A DNA stretch of 64,000 nucleotides from Linepithema humile (taxonomy: Eukaryota; Arthropoda; Insecta; Hymenoptera; Formicidae), in NCBI RefSeq assembly GCF_040581485.1, contig NC_090129.1, positions 8,976,501-9,040,500 on the forward strand, given 5' to 3'. Below the pieces are notes generated by a model, which was given only the letters and a program-made list of their open reading frames with translations, was not told where the DNA came from and did no database searches. This document shows, piece by piece, positions 23,561-36,300 of this stretch; within the stretch, counting starts at the first letter, position 1; each line of letters starts with the position of its first letter. The translations under genes were made by a program, and so were the position numbers.

Positions 23561-26089
23561 GGTTCGATTTTTTACTTCTTAAATAAATTTTTTACGACAC
23601 ATTACGACACAACAATCTAATATAGACTATAGAGAATTGCTGTGATACATTCTCCGCGAGATATATGGTAGTTATTTGTCATGATAATATCGTGATGGTA
23701 GCGACAAGTGTGTATCTATGTATCATACAAATTGAATGAAGGCACTCCTTCGTGGGCGAAAGGAAATCTCGCCGGACTAAACGAGGTCGAACGGTTCAGG
23801 TTTCGTGTTATCTTATCAATGTCATAAGATAGCCGTGAACAGATTTAAGAGAATTCTAATTAGCATATTACCACCTGTCCCTCTGTGAATACTCCGCTGC
23901 ATTGCAGCTAAGGAAAATTTATTAACGCCATACACTCTCGTCTGGTTTAACGAAGCGCATTCGCGCGAGCATATTGCCACGAAGAATGCCATTAATTATG
24001 CGTATTCTCCGACTTCTGCAAGTTTTGTTGTGGAATCCCGCAAAGAAAACAACTACATATTTTAAAGACGTTGCTCGTTTATCGTAAACGAATCTTCTTG
24101 TATTTTTTACGACCTCTTAATTAATTCAATCCGAGGATAATGAATGATTTTTCTCATTATGTGAATAAAAAGAGTGGCTTGGAAAGACCTGAGTCACGTT
24201 TGTCTTATCTTTTTCTTTTATTATTATTATGAAAGTTACTTTTTAAAACTCCTTACTCTTAGTATTACGTAAATTTAATAATGGCATTTTCCTTAGACCT
24301 CTTATGGCAACTCAGCGTGCATTATGTTATATAATTTAATATATGTAATATGTAGTTTAAGGCACATGACATACTTATGTGTGCCACTGCATATACCACT
24401 CATACTTGCCGCGTGGTATTAAATTCCACCTGTCAGACAGAAAACGTAGGTACTCGACACTTTCGTCGCGTCGCGGAGGGAACAATAAAAGCTGAATGAT
24501 CACTTCGTCGCAGATACGCTCGTTTGTCTGTTGACAAATATTCGTGACGACGAATCATAAAGTGACGGAAAAAAAAGAGCAGCGATCCGGCGCTCGGGGA
24601 GTGCGCTCGATGCGATAGAATTTTGATTAAGCGACCCCGGCATGCCGGCACCGCGATGCATCCCGCGCGAAGTCTCTTGATTATTAAACAAGCACTCTGC
24701 ATATAGAGCCCGGGTTCAAGCACGTCCTCCACGATAAGCGAAAGTAAGCATTCTGGAATAATTCTTCCTACAGGGTCGAGAAGCGATCCTTTCATCTCGA
24801 GGACCTATTTCAAATAGACACGCTTCAATTGGAATTATAACCGAGAATAGTAATTTAGATAATAATATATTACGAGTTGTTTCTCAAGCAGTTTCACATT
24901 TTTTTATTTTTACGAAACAGTTGAAGTTCATGCATTTCAAGGCTTTCGTCGAAAATTTTGTCTCTATCAGGTAGCACGTGTTAGATCGAATTTTTAAAGA
25001 AATCTTTTGGATTTTTGCATTTTTGAATAGCGTTATTCAGTACGCGTTCTACGACCGCGGTTGTAGAATTCATGAATAATTTATTTAATAATTATTCTAT
25101 TATTCTGCCATTCTCGTGCTCGTGCCATTTGGAATATCTCTCGATCTATCAACCATTTTATTAACTTGGACTTTCGCCGGATTTTAAAGTTTGTCTTTAA
25201 AGTTCACTCTAACGTCTGTTAATGCGTATTTCAAGACTTGGAAAGATCGTAGAGTCAAAGACAACCCGTCTTTCCAACTTGGAGGAATTCTGGCTCACTA
25301 GAGACAGAGAGAAAGCATAGTAACCTCCCTTAGATACTTCTCGTTATACAAGATTCGATTCTTCATACGAAGACTGTTTAAAGGTGACTGCTCTCAAAGG
25401 CACCGATCGAGCTACGGAATTACGAAAAGACCCGAAGGAAGACAGCCGTCGGTTACTTTCCGGACAGGGAATTCACGAAGGCGAAAAAAACACGGGATGC
25501 ATACGGTCGAGCCTGGCGGCAGTCGATCTTTCGACCACACAGCAGATCGATCTCTCGATAACGCGGCTCTTAGTAATGTAGCTGTCAATCCGTTTAATTA
25601 AGGAATCTGAAGAGTATTGCTCGTAATGCTCGATGGAAATGATAGGGTGATGCCGCCTTGAATTTATAAGAAGACGGAAGATCGCGGATGGACGGACGGA
25701 TGGGGGAAGGGGGGAGGGGGAAGAAATTATGTCCGATCTTGTCGACCGTTATTACGTTTTGCGAGAGAACTGTACGCTCTCTTTCGGAAAATTTTATTTA
25801 ATCAATTTTCTTTACGCTCCTTGCGCAATAATCTAGAATTTTATCGCCGAAATATAAAATGCCAATTGCGCGATGTAGATTTTACTGTTATAATTCGGTA
25901 CGTAAAATGCTTCAATAATATTACAGTTATAATTAATCACGCTTTCATATTGTATTTAAAGCCAATAATGACATTTCGCTTTTAAACTCGCATTTTAGCT
26001 CGTACCAGCGATTAAAGCGTGATTTTCAGTTTTGTTGTAACTGAATGAATATATGTAAAGAACACGATCACAATATTTACATCTTTTCA
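23561..26089. other. Non-coding DNA with CpG-rich patches
   Basis: CpG-bearing patches lie at 23750-24010, 24440-24800 and 25380-25740, with AT-rich DNA between them. The 120-codon minus-strand frame at 24433-24795 and the 65-codon frame at 25384-25581 are not recognisable. A run of long G tracts is at 25702-25720. No gene supported. Confidence 0.35.
25702..25720 (+). other. G-run cluster with quadruplex potential
   Basis: Three tracts of 5, 6 and 5 G separated by AA and A. A fourth guanine run is short (GGACGGACGGAT upstream), so a canonical quadruplex would need an imperfect tetrad or an intermolecular partner. Confidence 0.35.
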
Positions 26090-26660
26090 TTGTGCGATAC
26101 GCTCGCAGTTCGCTGTCGTTTCTCCGCAAATGAAGAAACGCGGTTGATGACTTCATTGAAGAAACTTGAGCGCCAATGGCGACTCGAGAGATCGAGGAAG
26201 ATCCCTGGTCCCGCAGATCGGGTTAAATCCGGTTAAGATCCACGTCAGTTTGGCACGACGTGTAACGCCTCGCGGACGGCACACGAATACTTCTCTTTTC
26301 CTCTCTCCGTCGTTAAACAGTTTCGTGAAAATCGTCGGTGCAAATATCGTACAACGGGTCGCCGGCTCGAAATTGAGATTTCGCTTTGGCGACGTGGGTT
26401 TCCTTCGGCTTTGGATAGTTGGAAATACGAGGGCAACTGTTATTGGAAGGTCTTTCTTCATCTCGCTCTGTCGCTCTTCTTTCGGCTTCTCCTGCCAACT
26501 GTGTCTCTTTCTCCTCGTCGCCGTTTCTGAACATTCTTCTTCCCCTCTATCGCTTCCACCTCAGCTCTTCGTCCACGAGCTGCTTCGCACCGCTTCTCTG
26601 CGCTTCGTGAGTGTATCTCTCACTCGTCCGGAATACCTCGCTCAGTTGGATATTGTGCGG
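26090..26660 (+). other. CpG- and pyrimidine-rich block, possible 5' exon
   Basis: A GC-rich, CT-rich stretch ending in a good donor, CGCTTC followed by GTGAGT at 26607. A 170-codon + strand frame spans it (26166-26678), but its C-terminal half is Ser/Leu/Phe-rich because of the CT tracts, and several frames are open on both strands. No domain is recognisable. A non-coding first exon or promoter is possible; coding is unlikely. Confidence 0.25.
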
Positions 26661-28499
26661 AGAATTTTGTTTAGATAACCGATTTAGTTGCACTGATCTT
26701 TACGATATCATATCTAACGATCTTTCCTGCATTCTTTTCCATATCTTTCAGCGTATTCTGTCTTTTATTCCAGGATATTTTAGCATTTTCTGTGAGATTC
26801 CGTATATATTACGATATTATCAATCATAATCAGAAGTTTTTCCAGTACCTTTTCTTGTACTTATGTGTAGTCTGTGTGGAATTATATTGCATTTTTATAT
26901 GCTGTCAACAGTTCTGTTCTAATTTGTTATCAAACTGACAATCTGTTATTCTGTTTTGTTTCTTTTTGACGTATTAAGTTACTCTTATTATTCCGATTCT
27001 GACGTTCTTTTATTACGTATACTAATTGATACCGTATGATATACTTTAGCTTATTAGTCTGATCTTTTTTAATGCGTACGAGACATGTGAATTATTTGTT
27101 CGTTACATATTTATGACTTTCGATTTTTTGTTTATTCCTGTTCAAATTTGCAACATCGTATTTTCCAATTTTATACTTAAAAATTTTGGAATTGTAACAT
27201 CTGTCTATCGTACTACGTTTTTTATCTTTCATTTTTATCTTTCTTGCAATATGCACGTTTAAATATATATATTTTATTGCAAGCGTAGAGAATATAAGAA
27301 AATGTATTAAAATCAAAGATCAGTTATCGTAGCATTATAAAATTTTAGTTTTTTAGTTTCAACACTTTAAAATAATAATATAGAGTTCCTAACATTCTAT
27401 GACATTTAGATATCTCTCTCTCTTCGAGCAGCTTAGATCCCTGGATTAAGATTTAGATTCCTGCACCTTGTTTTGGCCTTTCTCTTTCAAGGTTAAGTGC
27501 GTATCGCACGCTGCAAAATTATATAGAATTCGCGATGCGCCAACGGCGAGTAGTTCGGCGAGATTGGCTTTATTTTTTCGTACACGGCTCGTTAACTTAA
27601 CACGTTCGTCCATTCAAATGTTCCTTTTTTTTAAAACGTCCTGTATTACATTCCGTACAAGTCAGGTAGTGAGAAAAAAATATTGCGGTTGTAACACGAT
27701 GAAAATTATCGTACATTATCGCGTTGCGTTGGAATCTCTGAATGAAAAGAGTTTTATATTATGGCAAACGTTGTGACGCCGTTAACTGCTATTGCGAATT
27801 AACGTTTTATCACGGCAGATATGATATTACGATGACATCTTGTTTCTTATAAACTTAGTAATTTCTCTGTATTATTTCATTATATAGATAAAAATGATTT
27901 GTAAGTGTTTTACAGTTTTGTACATCTAATTGACGCATTTTTTCAAATAAAATATTTGAACGCGTTAAAAAGAGAGAGTTATTCAGAGAAGCAAACAAGG
28001 AGAATATTTTTTTTTTTTTTATAATCTATAGAATTAAAAAGTTATCTTTTTTTATTTTATAATATTTTTTTATGGTATTACAAAATTTTAGTTTTTTTTT
28101 TTAATTTTAATCTATTTTTATCCTTTATAATAAAAATATTATATACTTTTAAATATTTTAATTATCTCATTGAAATAAGAGAAATATTAAAATTTTTTAT
28201 TATTCTTTTGTTTCTTTATTCGTGGCATTGCCCCATATTTTCTATATTCTACTCGCTCTTCGTCTTAACAACTTTAAGCAGTATAATGATTGATGTCTAG
28301 CAAATCGCGTGACTGGACGTCTTTTGACAAAAAAATGTGAATCAGTATTGTTGCCTAAACAAATCCTCGACTATGCGATAAATATGCACGCCCACCTTTT
28401 CGCTGGACCAACAACGCACGAACGGGGCACCTCGGTCAAACCCGCGGGCGTGTTTGATCCCGGGTACCCGATAAAATAACAGAATAATCTCCCCCCTTG
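26661..28499. other. AT-rich non-coding DNA
   Basis: T-rich on the + strand for the first kilobase, then long A and T runs around 28000-28200. The 102-codon frame at 27468-27776 shows no domain. Nothing else recognised. Confidence 0.4.
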
Positions 28500-28547
28500 G
28501 ATACACACACACACATATATATATATATGTATGTATATATATGTATA

Positions 28548-28609
<62 letters not shown>

Positions 28610-28632
28610 TATATATAGATATATATATATAT
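28500..28632. repeat. Compound (AC)n/(AT)n microsatellite
   Basis: About 130 bp of alternating purine-pyrimidine: AC repeats, then AT with interspersed GT steps, then a long pure AT tract, AC repeats again, and AT. Frames through it on both strands read as Tyr-Ile or Thr-His runs and are artefacts. Likely highly polymorphic and able to extrude cruciforms or adopt Z-DNA. Confidence 0.95.
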
Positions 28633-31439
28633 CGTTGGTACTGTACCGCCACCGGTGGCACATTCAATTCTACGGAATCTCGTATCATCTGATATACACT
28701 TAATCCCTGGAGTGGAACAGTGACTGAAGCTGCGATTCCGCAGAGCTACGCAGCGAGAGGGATTTGCCGGGGATGAATGGTGGTACGGGGAAGGGCGGTG
28801 GTCGATGTGAGCGAGTGAAAGAGTGCGGATGAAGGGTCGAATAAAAGCGAGATAAAGCGGCCAGCGGTAGCCGGATTGTCCAATAACGTTGGTTACCTGA
28901 GCTTTTTTTCGACTAATGAACCGTCAGCTTCATTATCACGCGGCAAATAGCCATGCTACTCACAAAAAAGATCCGACGTAAGGCGGATCCAATGCTCGAG
29001 CCTCCTCTTTTGAATCCTTCGCGCCATTCGTGTAGAGAATTGCACACAATACCTTCGTGCTAACGTTTTAATTAACGATCTGATTCCGACGGTCTTCTTT
29101 TCAAGGTGCAATCAATCGCGTCCGTGCGCCATTCGCACAATTATATATAATTAAGAAATATAAGTGATTTTTTTGTTCTATTAAATGAGTGTTCGACTAT
29201 ATAAAATATAGATTTTTATGCGGGAATATAATAATTGTTCACTTACATTTATTCAGTTTGTTTACAATAGAGTAGGCTTTTTTCAATTTACAGTATTTGC
29301 TTATTTAGAAAGCGTAATTTTATCCGATTACAAAGTGCTGCAACAAACTCTGTTGATGACGGCGCGCGTGAAAATTAATCCAGAGCAGCACTCGAGGGTT
29401 AATGCTCTTTAACGTTCAAAGCTTTGCGCACCATTGTGAACTACAATCGGAGTAATTTTGTTTCTATTGGTATTATAATACAAAAATATTCAGGCTCTGC
29501 AACGCTTTAAAAATATGTATAAAATCATATAATCCCCTGATAATAATATAAACGTTGAAAACTCTATATCTAAAAAATAAAAGAAAAAGTTGCTATTTAA
29601 AACGAACGAAAAAGCGTTAATTAAAACGCTAGTACGACTTTTTTATATAGTTATAATAAAAACTGGTTATAAGTTACAATAAAACTAACTAAAATTTTTA
29701 AATGTGGTTAATGTAAAAAAGGATAAAGTAACGTAACAAAATTACATTACGAAAAAATTGCTGTAATTTTACATCTCATTGATATCTCATTGATTATCAA
29801 TATTTTATTCATTTTATTTATCTTGAAAGTGCACATTTGCAATAGCTTTTTTTTAAGTCTATGGGATTTTAAAATCCGATATTGTGACTCAAAAAGGTCG
29901 CTCACGAATTTGAAGGCCGTGTGAAGCTTGGAAATAATATTGCGAATCTGTTTTCCTGCGAAACTAGCTGGCTCGGCAGACGCGTTACAGCGGTGTGGAT
30001 CGAGCATAGCTGCGTGATAAGGAACGTGCCCCGATTTAATGCGGTTGAAATTTCGTAGAAACCGGCAAAATAACCGAAAGACATATCCCACCTATCGACA
30101 TCGTAGAGCGCAACGTGGTATAAGATGTATGACGTTATGGCGAGAAAGAAGTTTCAATCGCGCAATTACGGAAAATTTTTGAAGGAGATAGCGCGCGCAT
30201 TACCACTTATTCTCGCAAGACATCTCAGATCGAACATCGAAGTTTGCACGTTTATATATTTTACAAGTTTTCACAAGATTGCTATATTATTATATTTTGC
30301 AAGAAATTTGATCGCTATGAAATAAAATTATGTTGTGTTTATTATATTGTATATTACATGTAGGAAGAGATTTTGCGCGTATTACGATAAGAAGCATTGC
30401 AGAATAGCTCAAATAGGAAGGAATCAAGTTTTTATTGTGCTCGTCTGTTTCCTGAAAGGAATTGACGGGTTTTTGGCCGTTCTAGCCGCAGAAACGCTTG
30501 ACTTTTCATCAATCTGTTCGGAAGAGTAAACAAATTAATATTTTTTCTCACATAGACGTGTTACGGTTACGCTTTCCGGCGAATGGGGTGTCGAGCCTTG
30601 CACAATGCCGGGCGCATCAATGTATGGATGGTTCTCGCGACGCGCTTCTCGAGTGTCAATTAAAATATGCGATGGAAAATATTGAAACAATGAATCTGCC
30701 CGTCAGCAGATCGATGTATCGAAATCGATGCGTGCTCCAGCGATTTCTGTTTTGTTCCGGCATAGTTTTTTTCTTTTTTTTCCACAACTAACGTGCATTG
30801 TTTGGAGCGCGTCAAAGCCTAGCGTCGGTTAAAATAAATTTTTACGGTGCGTTTCTGGTTTGTAAGCGGAGCAACCGCGATAAAGCGAAATTTCGATCGA
30901 CTGTTTTTGTTAATTCGGCTCTTCGTACTCGCGTATCATTATCGGCACAACGTAATTGGCGCAAGCAATGAATATTTGCATTCCTATCAAAATTTTACTG
31001 TTGTGGGGTGCAAAATTTACAAAATTAATTAAAATTGTATATTACACTGACTGTACGCTCTGTTTAGAATTCGGATAGTTTGCATACAGACTGTTACGAT
31101 TTAGGTGTTTACTGGCTCTTCATGTATATTGCCATTTAATTTACTTATTAACATTTTATTTAAATAATATGCTGGAATATGTACTCAAACACATTGCCGC
31201 ACATTTTAATTTTTTTCGTTTTCTGTAAAATTTTTTTATAAAAATCGCATTGTACGCGCACGATATGTGATCTATTCGTAAAAATATTCGTACACGAAAA
31301 CAATCCACTTTTTCAGTAAAAATAATCCTTCATCCGGATATCGATGGCATCCAGTATTATGTGAGCTGTACGCATAAAGTTTCTATATTTTTGGGGAATA
31401 TACATATATTCATTTCTATCCTACAGCTTTCTTTCATAC
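28633..31439. other. Non-coding DNA, AT-rich with CpG patches
   Basis: CpG-richer stretches lie at 28700-29140, 29880-30230 and 30480-30930. Short frames on both strands (up to 114 codons at 29747-30091, minus) have no recognisable domains. No RNA genes or transposons seen. Confidence 0.35.
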
Positions 31440-32290
31440 GTTCGTACGAATAATCTTTTTATATTCTCGCAATCTCACTCCTATCGTTACAGTTCTCGCG
31501 CGGGCTTTCGCCTCGCTCCGAACCGTGCGCTCGTTTAATTTTTCCCAAAAAGCGGCGCGGATTAGCACCTTTTGCTCGGTCGCTTTTTCTCACAGTCATA
31601 TCTCTCGCGACTCGACTTCTCCCTTTTATCGTTACACTTTGCCGTCTACGACGATATTAGCCGCGGCCGTCAAATATTTACGAAATGTGCCAGGCAACGT
31701 CGTCTACCGCCAATGGCTCCTCGCCTCGGACACTTCCCCTTGGTGGTGGCGTCCACGTTAAAGGGGCGTACTCGAGTCTCGAGTACGCTCTCGGACGTTT
31801 ACGTCTCTCGACGTTAAGCGCGCGGATAATAGCTAACTCGCTTTCGAGCTAATCTCGCGATCCGTGCGACTGCTTTCGCCCGACCGAGAGTTTAAATCTC
31901 GCTCGTTTCGGACACGGCTTTATCGCCCGTTCTTGGGCGAATCCCATAACGACGTCATCGCCGTCGCGTTTCTATTATCGCGACGATGGAGTCAATTCGA
32001 ATTTCTCCATGCGCGTTCGAAAACGTTGGTGGATCCCTATTGCAAAATATTATAGTGCGCTGGCCGAATCGTAAGAGTTCAATCTTTTCACATAATTTTA
32101 TCATGGATCCATCCATCTTATATCAGCGGCAGCGTTACGTAAACTTCGAAGACACGAGCGAATTCGCGTCAAAGTAACGTCGTCGTCGTCACGAATAAGC
32201 TAGGATTCCACATAATCTGGGTGCGACGCCACGCACGACGTCATGCATGTCTGATCTTGCGTTTTGCATTCATTTTAACCTGTTCGTCGC
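31440..32290. other. CpG-rich block, possible promoter
   Basis: One of the densest CpG regions outside 46-49 kb. Frames of 60-81 codons overlap on the + strand in more than one phase, with no recognisable product. It contains a perfect 23-bp palindrome at 31766-31788. Direct CGTCGTCGTC runs occur near 32180. Confidence 0.25.
31766..31788. repeat. Perfect 23-bp palindrome (11-bp arms, 1-nt centre)
   Basis: GCGTACTCGAG and CTCGAGTACGC flank a single T. The palindrome is GC-containing, unlike the trivial AT palindromes elsewhere. It may be a dimeric protein site. Confidence 0.75.
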
Positions 32291-35200
32291 GGCGTGATCG
32301 AAATTTCAACCATTACAGTAGAAATGCCATTTGGCGGTAGCTCGTTCCTCACAATTGTCTTGAAAAGATCGCAAATAAAACGAAGCTCCCCCTTCTATAT
32401 AGATATATATTTTATATACATACTTCGCGAGTTCACAAATTTTACGAGTCTTCATAGTTTCTTGGATTTTGTATTCTGACAATGAACATGTTTCATTCAT
32501 TGTTATGCAGATAATACTCAAATCAATGTTTACACGTCATGCATCAGTATTATGCAAATCCGCAGTTATGAACATAATTCATTGTTCCATTAATAAATAA
32601 TTTACATTGTGACATCGAATGACTATTTATAGCTGATCAAATACCTACGAGAAATGCTCATCGTACTAGAATTGCATTAGCGTAAGAAAAAAAATTAAAC
32701 TTGTTTGTGTTGCATATAATGTTAACAACTAAAGTTAAATTTAACTTGTTGAAGTTAAATTTAAATTTCTTATGCATAGCGCAAATTAAAGTCTTTTTTT
32801 TGGTAAGTACTGCTAAGGACGACTCGATTTTTAAAAATTTTTCTAGAAAGCAGACTCCAGGAAGTCGTGATATAATAAAAACTTGGTGAATAACATGTAT
32901 GTACATAAAATATTTAACTGTCCGCGCAATCGAGATTGTGCAGTATTCGGCACAGTACTATTGTAGGAAAAGTCGATGAAAATATTTATTCGATGAAATA
33001 CAATTTGCAAAATACATTCCGATAGCTCCGCTTGATCTCCGCATGAACGCAAGCTTGCGAATTAAAATAAACAACATGTCACTTCCGTCTGATCGTACCT
33101 ACAAATCCATAAAGAATATTTGGAGAAAAAAATCAGGCGGAACGTTTGTTTGATCATCAATTCGGATGTTTCCTCTTTCGGGAAATTTCCATCGCGTCTC
33201 TCCACTTTGTTTTTGTGAAGATCGAGCGCGCTAAAATTAAAACGAATTACATCAAAAGGGATATCGAAGGGGATTTAATTTCGGAATCCTCGTTCACGTA
33301 CGTCACGCGCGAAAAGATCCGTGTATTGAAATCTCGAGATTTCATCCAACGTACGAGGGGCGGCAGCGCGAAACAAAGCGTTCGCTCGACAAATTCAAAC
33401 GAACTCGATAATGAATTCGCGACAAACCGGCCGTAAGCTCTTCTTGTTGTAGGCTCTTTCAGCCGGTTTCTTTCGAAGATCGTGAAATAGTGACGAGTCT
33501 ATAGATTACCAGTGATTGATTCCATCTGCTCGTTGGTGCGAAATACCGGCGCTCGCAGTAATCGATAACTCTTCCTGCTGCTGAATTATTACAACATAAT
33601 GATATACAGAATAATATTGAAAATAGTTGGCCAATTTTCGCGAGTGTATTTTAGATATTATTGATCCTAGCAAGAATTTGATTGTATGATACGCTTTTCT
33701 GAATTTTCGACTCTTGAATATTTAACAACTTGGTTAAACCTTAATTTAAAATTCTAACGAAATAAAATCAACTTGAAATTAAACGAGAAATAAGAATTAA
33801 TTATTTATTTTTACTTCTGCAATGAGAAAAGCAAATATATAGTTTGCAATTGGAAGTTATGTTTTGATTTATGCAATATCGTGGTATATGTGATTAATTA
33901 TTTAAATGTACGCTAGAAGAAATTAAATACAATCTGTGTTTAATATGGATGTATGTATTGAGGCCGAGCTAATGACTGCTGAAAATCCAAATGACGTGAC
34001 GCGTAGTAGTTCCCTGAAATTGGCATAATCGAGAGACATTAAGTGGTTGATCGACTATTTAAAGCGACACGTTTAAGTCTTGAGACGTCGTACTGCGGTT
34101 CTTCTTGCCGCAAGGTGCCTGTCGGGGGCCATTAACCTCATTACGTACGCTTAACCCGTTCACATCAGAGCACATAGTTACCGCAAGGATGCCATAATGA
34201 CGGGATGGTGTTTTTTAAAATTTTAAAATAATAAGATAATTGCTATTCATTCATGTCTTAATTAATTACGATTTTAGTGTATTATCGATAATTGTTAATT
34301 ACAATATATAATAATAAAAATAATCGTAATGAATAATTCATAAAACATGCGTAATTAATAATATTAAAATTAATATTAATATTAAGTTAAATCAATATAA
34401 ATTAATATTAACCTTTCGTTTTAATGACAATTTTAATGACATATGTTATCAAAATTATTATCTTACATTTATTACGTGTTTTTTTGTGAAATATGTATTA
34501 TTTTGTAAACATATTTAATTAATGATAATGATATATTTGTTTTTATATTTTATTTTAAGACTGTGTAGTACTGGTTTCAGAATTTAAAATTAAAAGCCCG
34601 GCTCTGACGGAAAAATTATTATAATTCATTATATATCAGCTATATTATTATAATTCATTAAAAATTACAAAATCTTACGATTTATATATAAAAGCAATAT
34701 AAATTGTGAATAAGATGAGAATATGTGTGCATCAAAATAATGAGTGGCGGTTCCTTTAATACGTTAATTTCCAAAGGCAATATTTTCGGCACGATAATCA
34801 TGCCAGATGAAGTCTCTCGAGTGTTTCTTTAAGAGGGAAATAAAAGTCTTTTGCGTATCCGCTACCGAGGACTTGAAATGAACAATAATAGGAGATCATG
34901 CGTGAAGAATTTTCTTGCGTTCTTATAAATGCCTCGGAAAGGGTCTCTTTCATGTCTGTTCCTGCCAGGGTCTATAAACCGCACAATAGGGCCAATGACA
35001 TGCATTCTCGTAAACTCCGACGAGACTGCGGGACGTCGCCGTCGGTTCTCCGCGTGTTGTCAAAATGTATTCCTAGAAAACCCGATGAGAAGAATAGTGG
35101 GTGCAGGGCGGAGGGTGGAAGGCCGATGTCGGGGATGCATGCTTGATCGATGTCTTACTTAATCAACTCTCTTGGATGTCTCGCTTAATGTCCACGGAAA

Positions 35201-36300
35201 AGAAATTTCAGAATTGTTCAATACGATCGTGCATTATTATTATCATATTGCATTATAGAATATATAAATTATGATTAAATTATTTGATCTCTAATTCTAT
35301 AACATTTCTGATAAACAATGGAATCATTAGTTGTTATTAGAGAATGTAAGGCATTTAAGAGTTTTTCTTTTACAAATTTTTCTTAATACAAGTATATGCA
35401 AAGCAAAATAAATTCTTGCTTTTACTTACATTCAAAATTATGAAGAAAAAACTTTTATTATTACAATTATTAATGTGGCCAATGGTTTTAGAGAACTATT
35501 TGATATATTAATAAAGAACATTAATTTAATCACTTTTGCCGTAATATTTATATTATACATTCAATCCCGAGAGATTTATTTTCAAATATTTAATGTAGAA
35601 AATATTTTAACTTTTGACTGCAAGCCTTAGGTTTTTAACGGAAATTTGATTTTAAATGTTCAGTTTTAGTCTAATGTTAAATTTAATATTGTGTTTGAAT
35701 AATTTTTCACATTATATATCTTGAGTTTTAAAATAAAATTTTATTAAAATACGCATATGAAATGAAATAAAGAATAAAATATCTATTTGCATTATTAAAG
35801 ATAAGATCGGTTTTTGTTAAATATTGACTCTTGTCAAACAATCTCGTATATTGGGAGTTTAACAGCACAATTCAGTCAAGCTGTGGATATGAAATGATAC
35901 ATGCTCTCTGTTATAATTTTTATCTTAGTTTGCATAATTTTTTTTCTCGCTCTCAACTCTTTTTTTTATTTTCTTCATATCGTACTTATTCAGAGTGGAT
36001 ATATTCATTCATACATTGAATGCAGTACATTTAACTGATTTTTCTTGCATTAATTTATTCAGAGGAAAGCTTTTACACGGTTAAAAAAATTATATGACGT
36101 TACATATCACGAAAGATTCCATGATTTTCAGTCAAATTTAACGACTAACGGGATTTAATATTCACGAAAAATAATATACAGAAATGATTTTTAATGGCAT
36201 ACGTTATTTATGCCGATGTCGCTGTTGCCTTAAGACAGTCACCTGAAATACCGAAGTAATTAAGAAAAACGTCATCGTGAACATTGATCGCAGTTATCGG
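32291..36300. other. AT-rich non-coding DNA
   Basis: Mostly AT-rich. CpG-bearing patches lie near 33150-33560, 33980-34200 and 34890-35160, with short unrecognised frames. A local duplication of TTATTATAATTCATTA occurs near 34615-34660 within low-complexity sequence. No gene supported. Confidence 0.4.

Noticed and set aside
24700..24725. tRNA-like B-box sequence (GGGTTCAAG)
   Set aside because: No A box or acceptor stem at the required distance.
26166..26678. 170-codon open frame (+)
   Set aside because: The second half is Ser/Leu/Phe-rich because of CT tracts, several frames are open on both strands, and no domain is visible.
28342..28703. Tyr-Ile repeat proteins on both strands
   Set aside because: They are translations of the AC/AT microsatellite.
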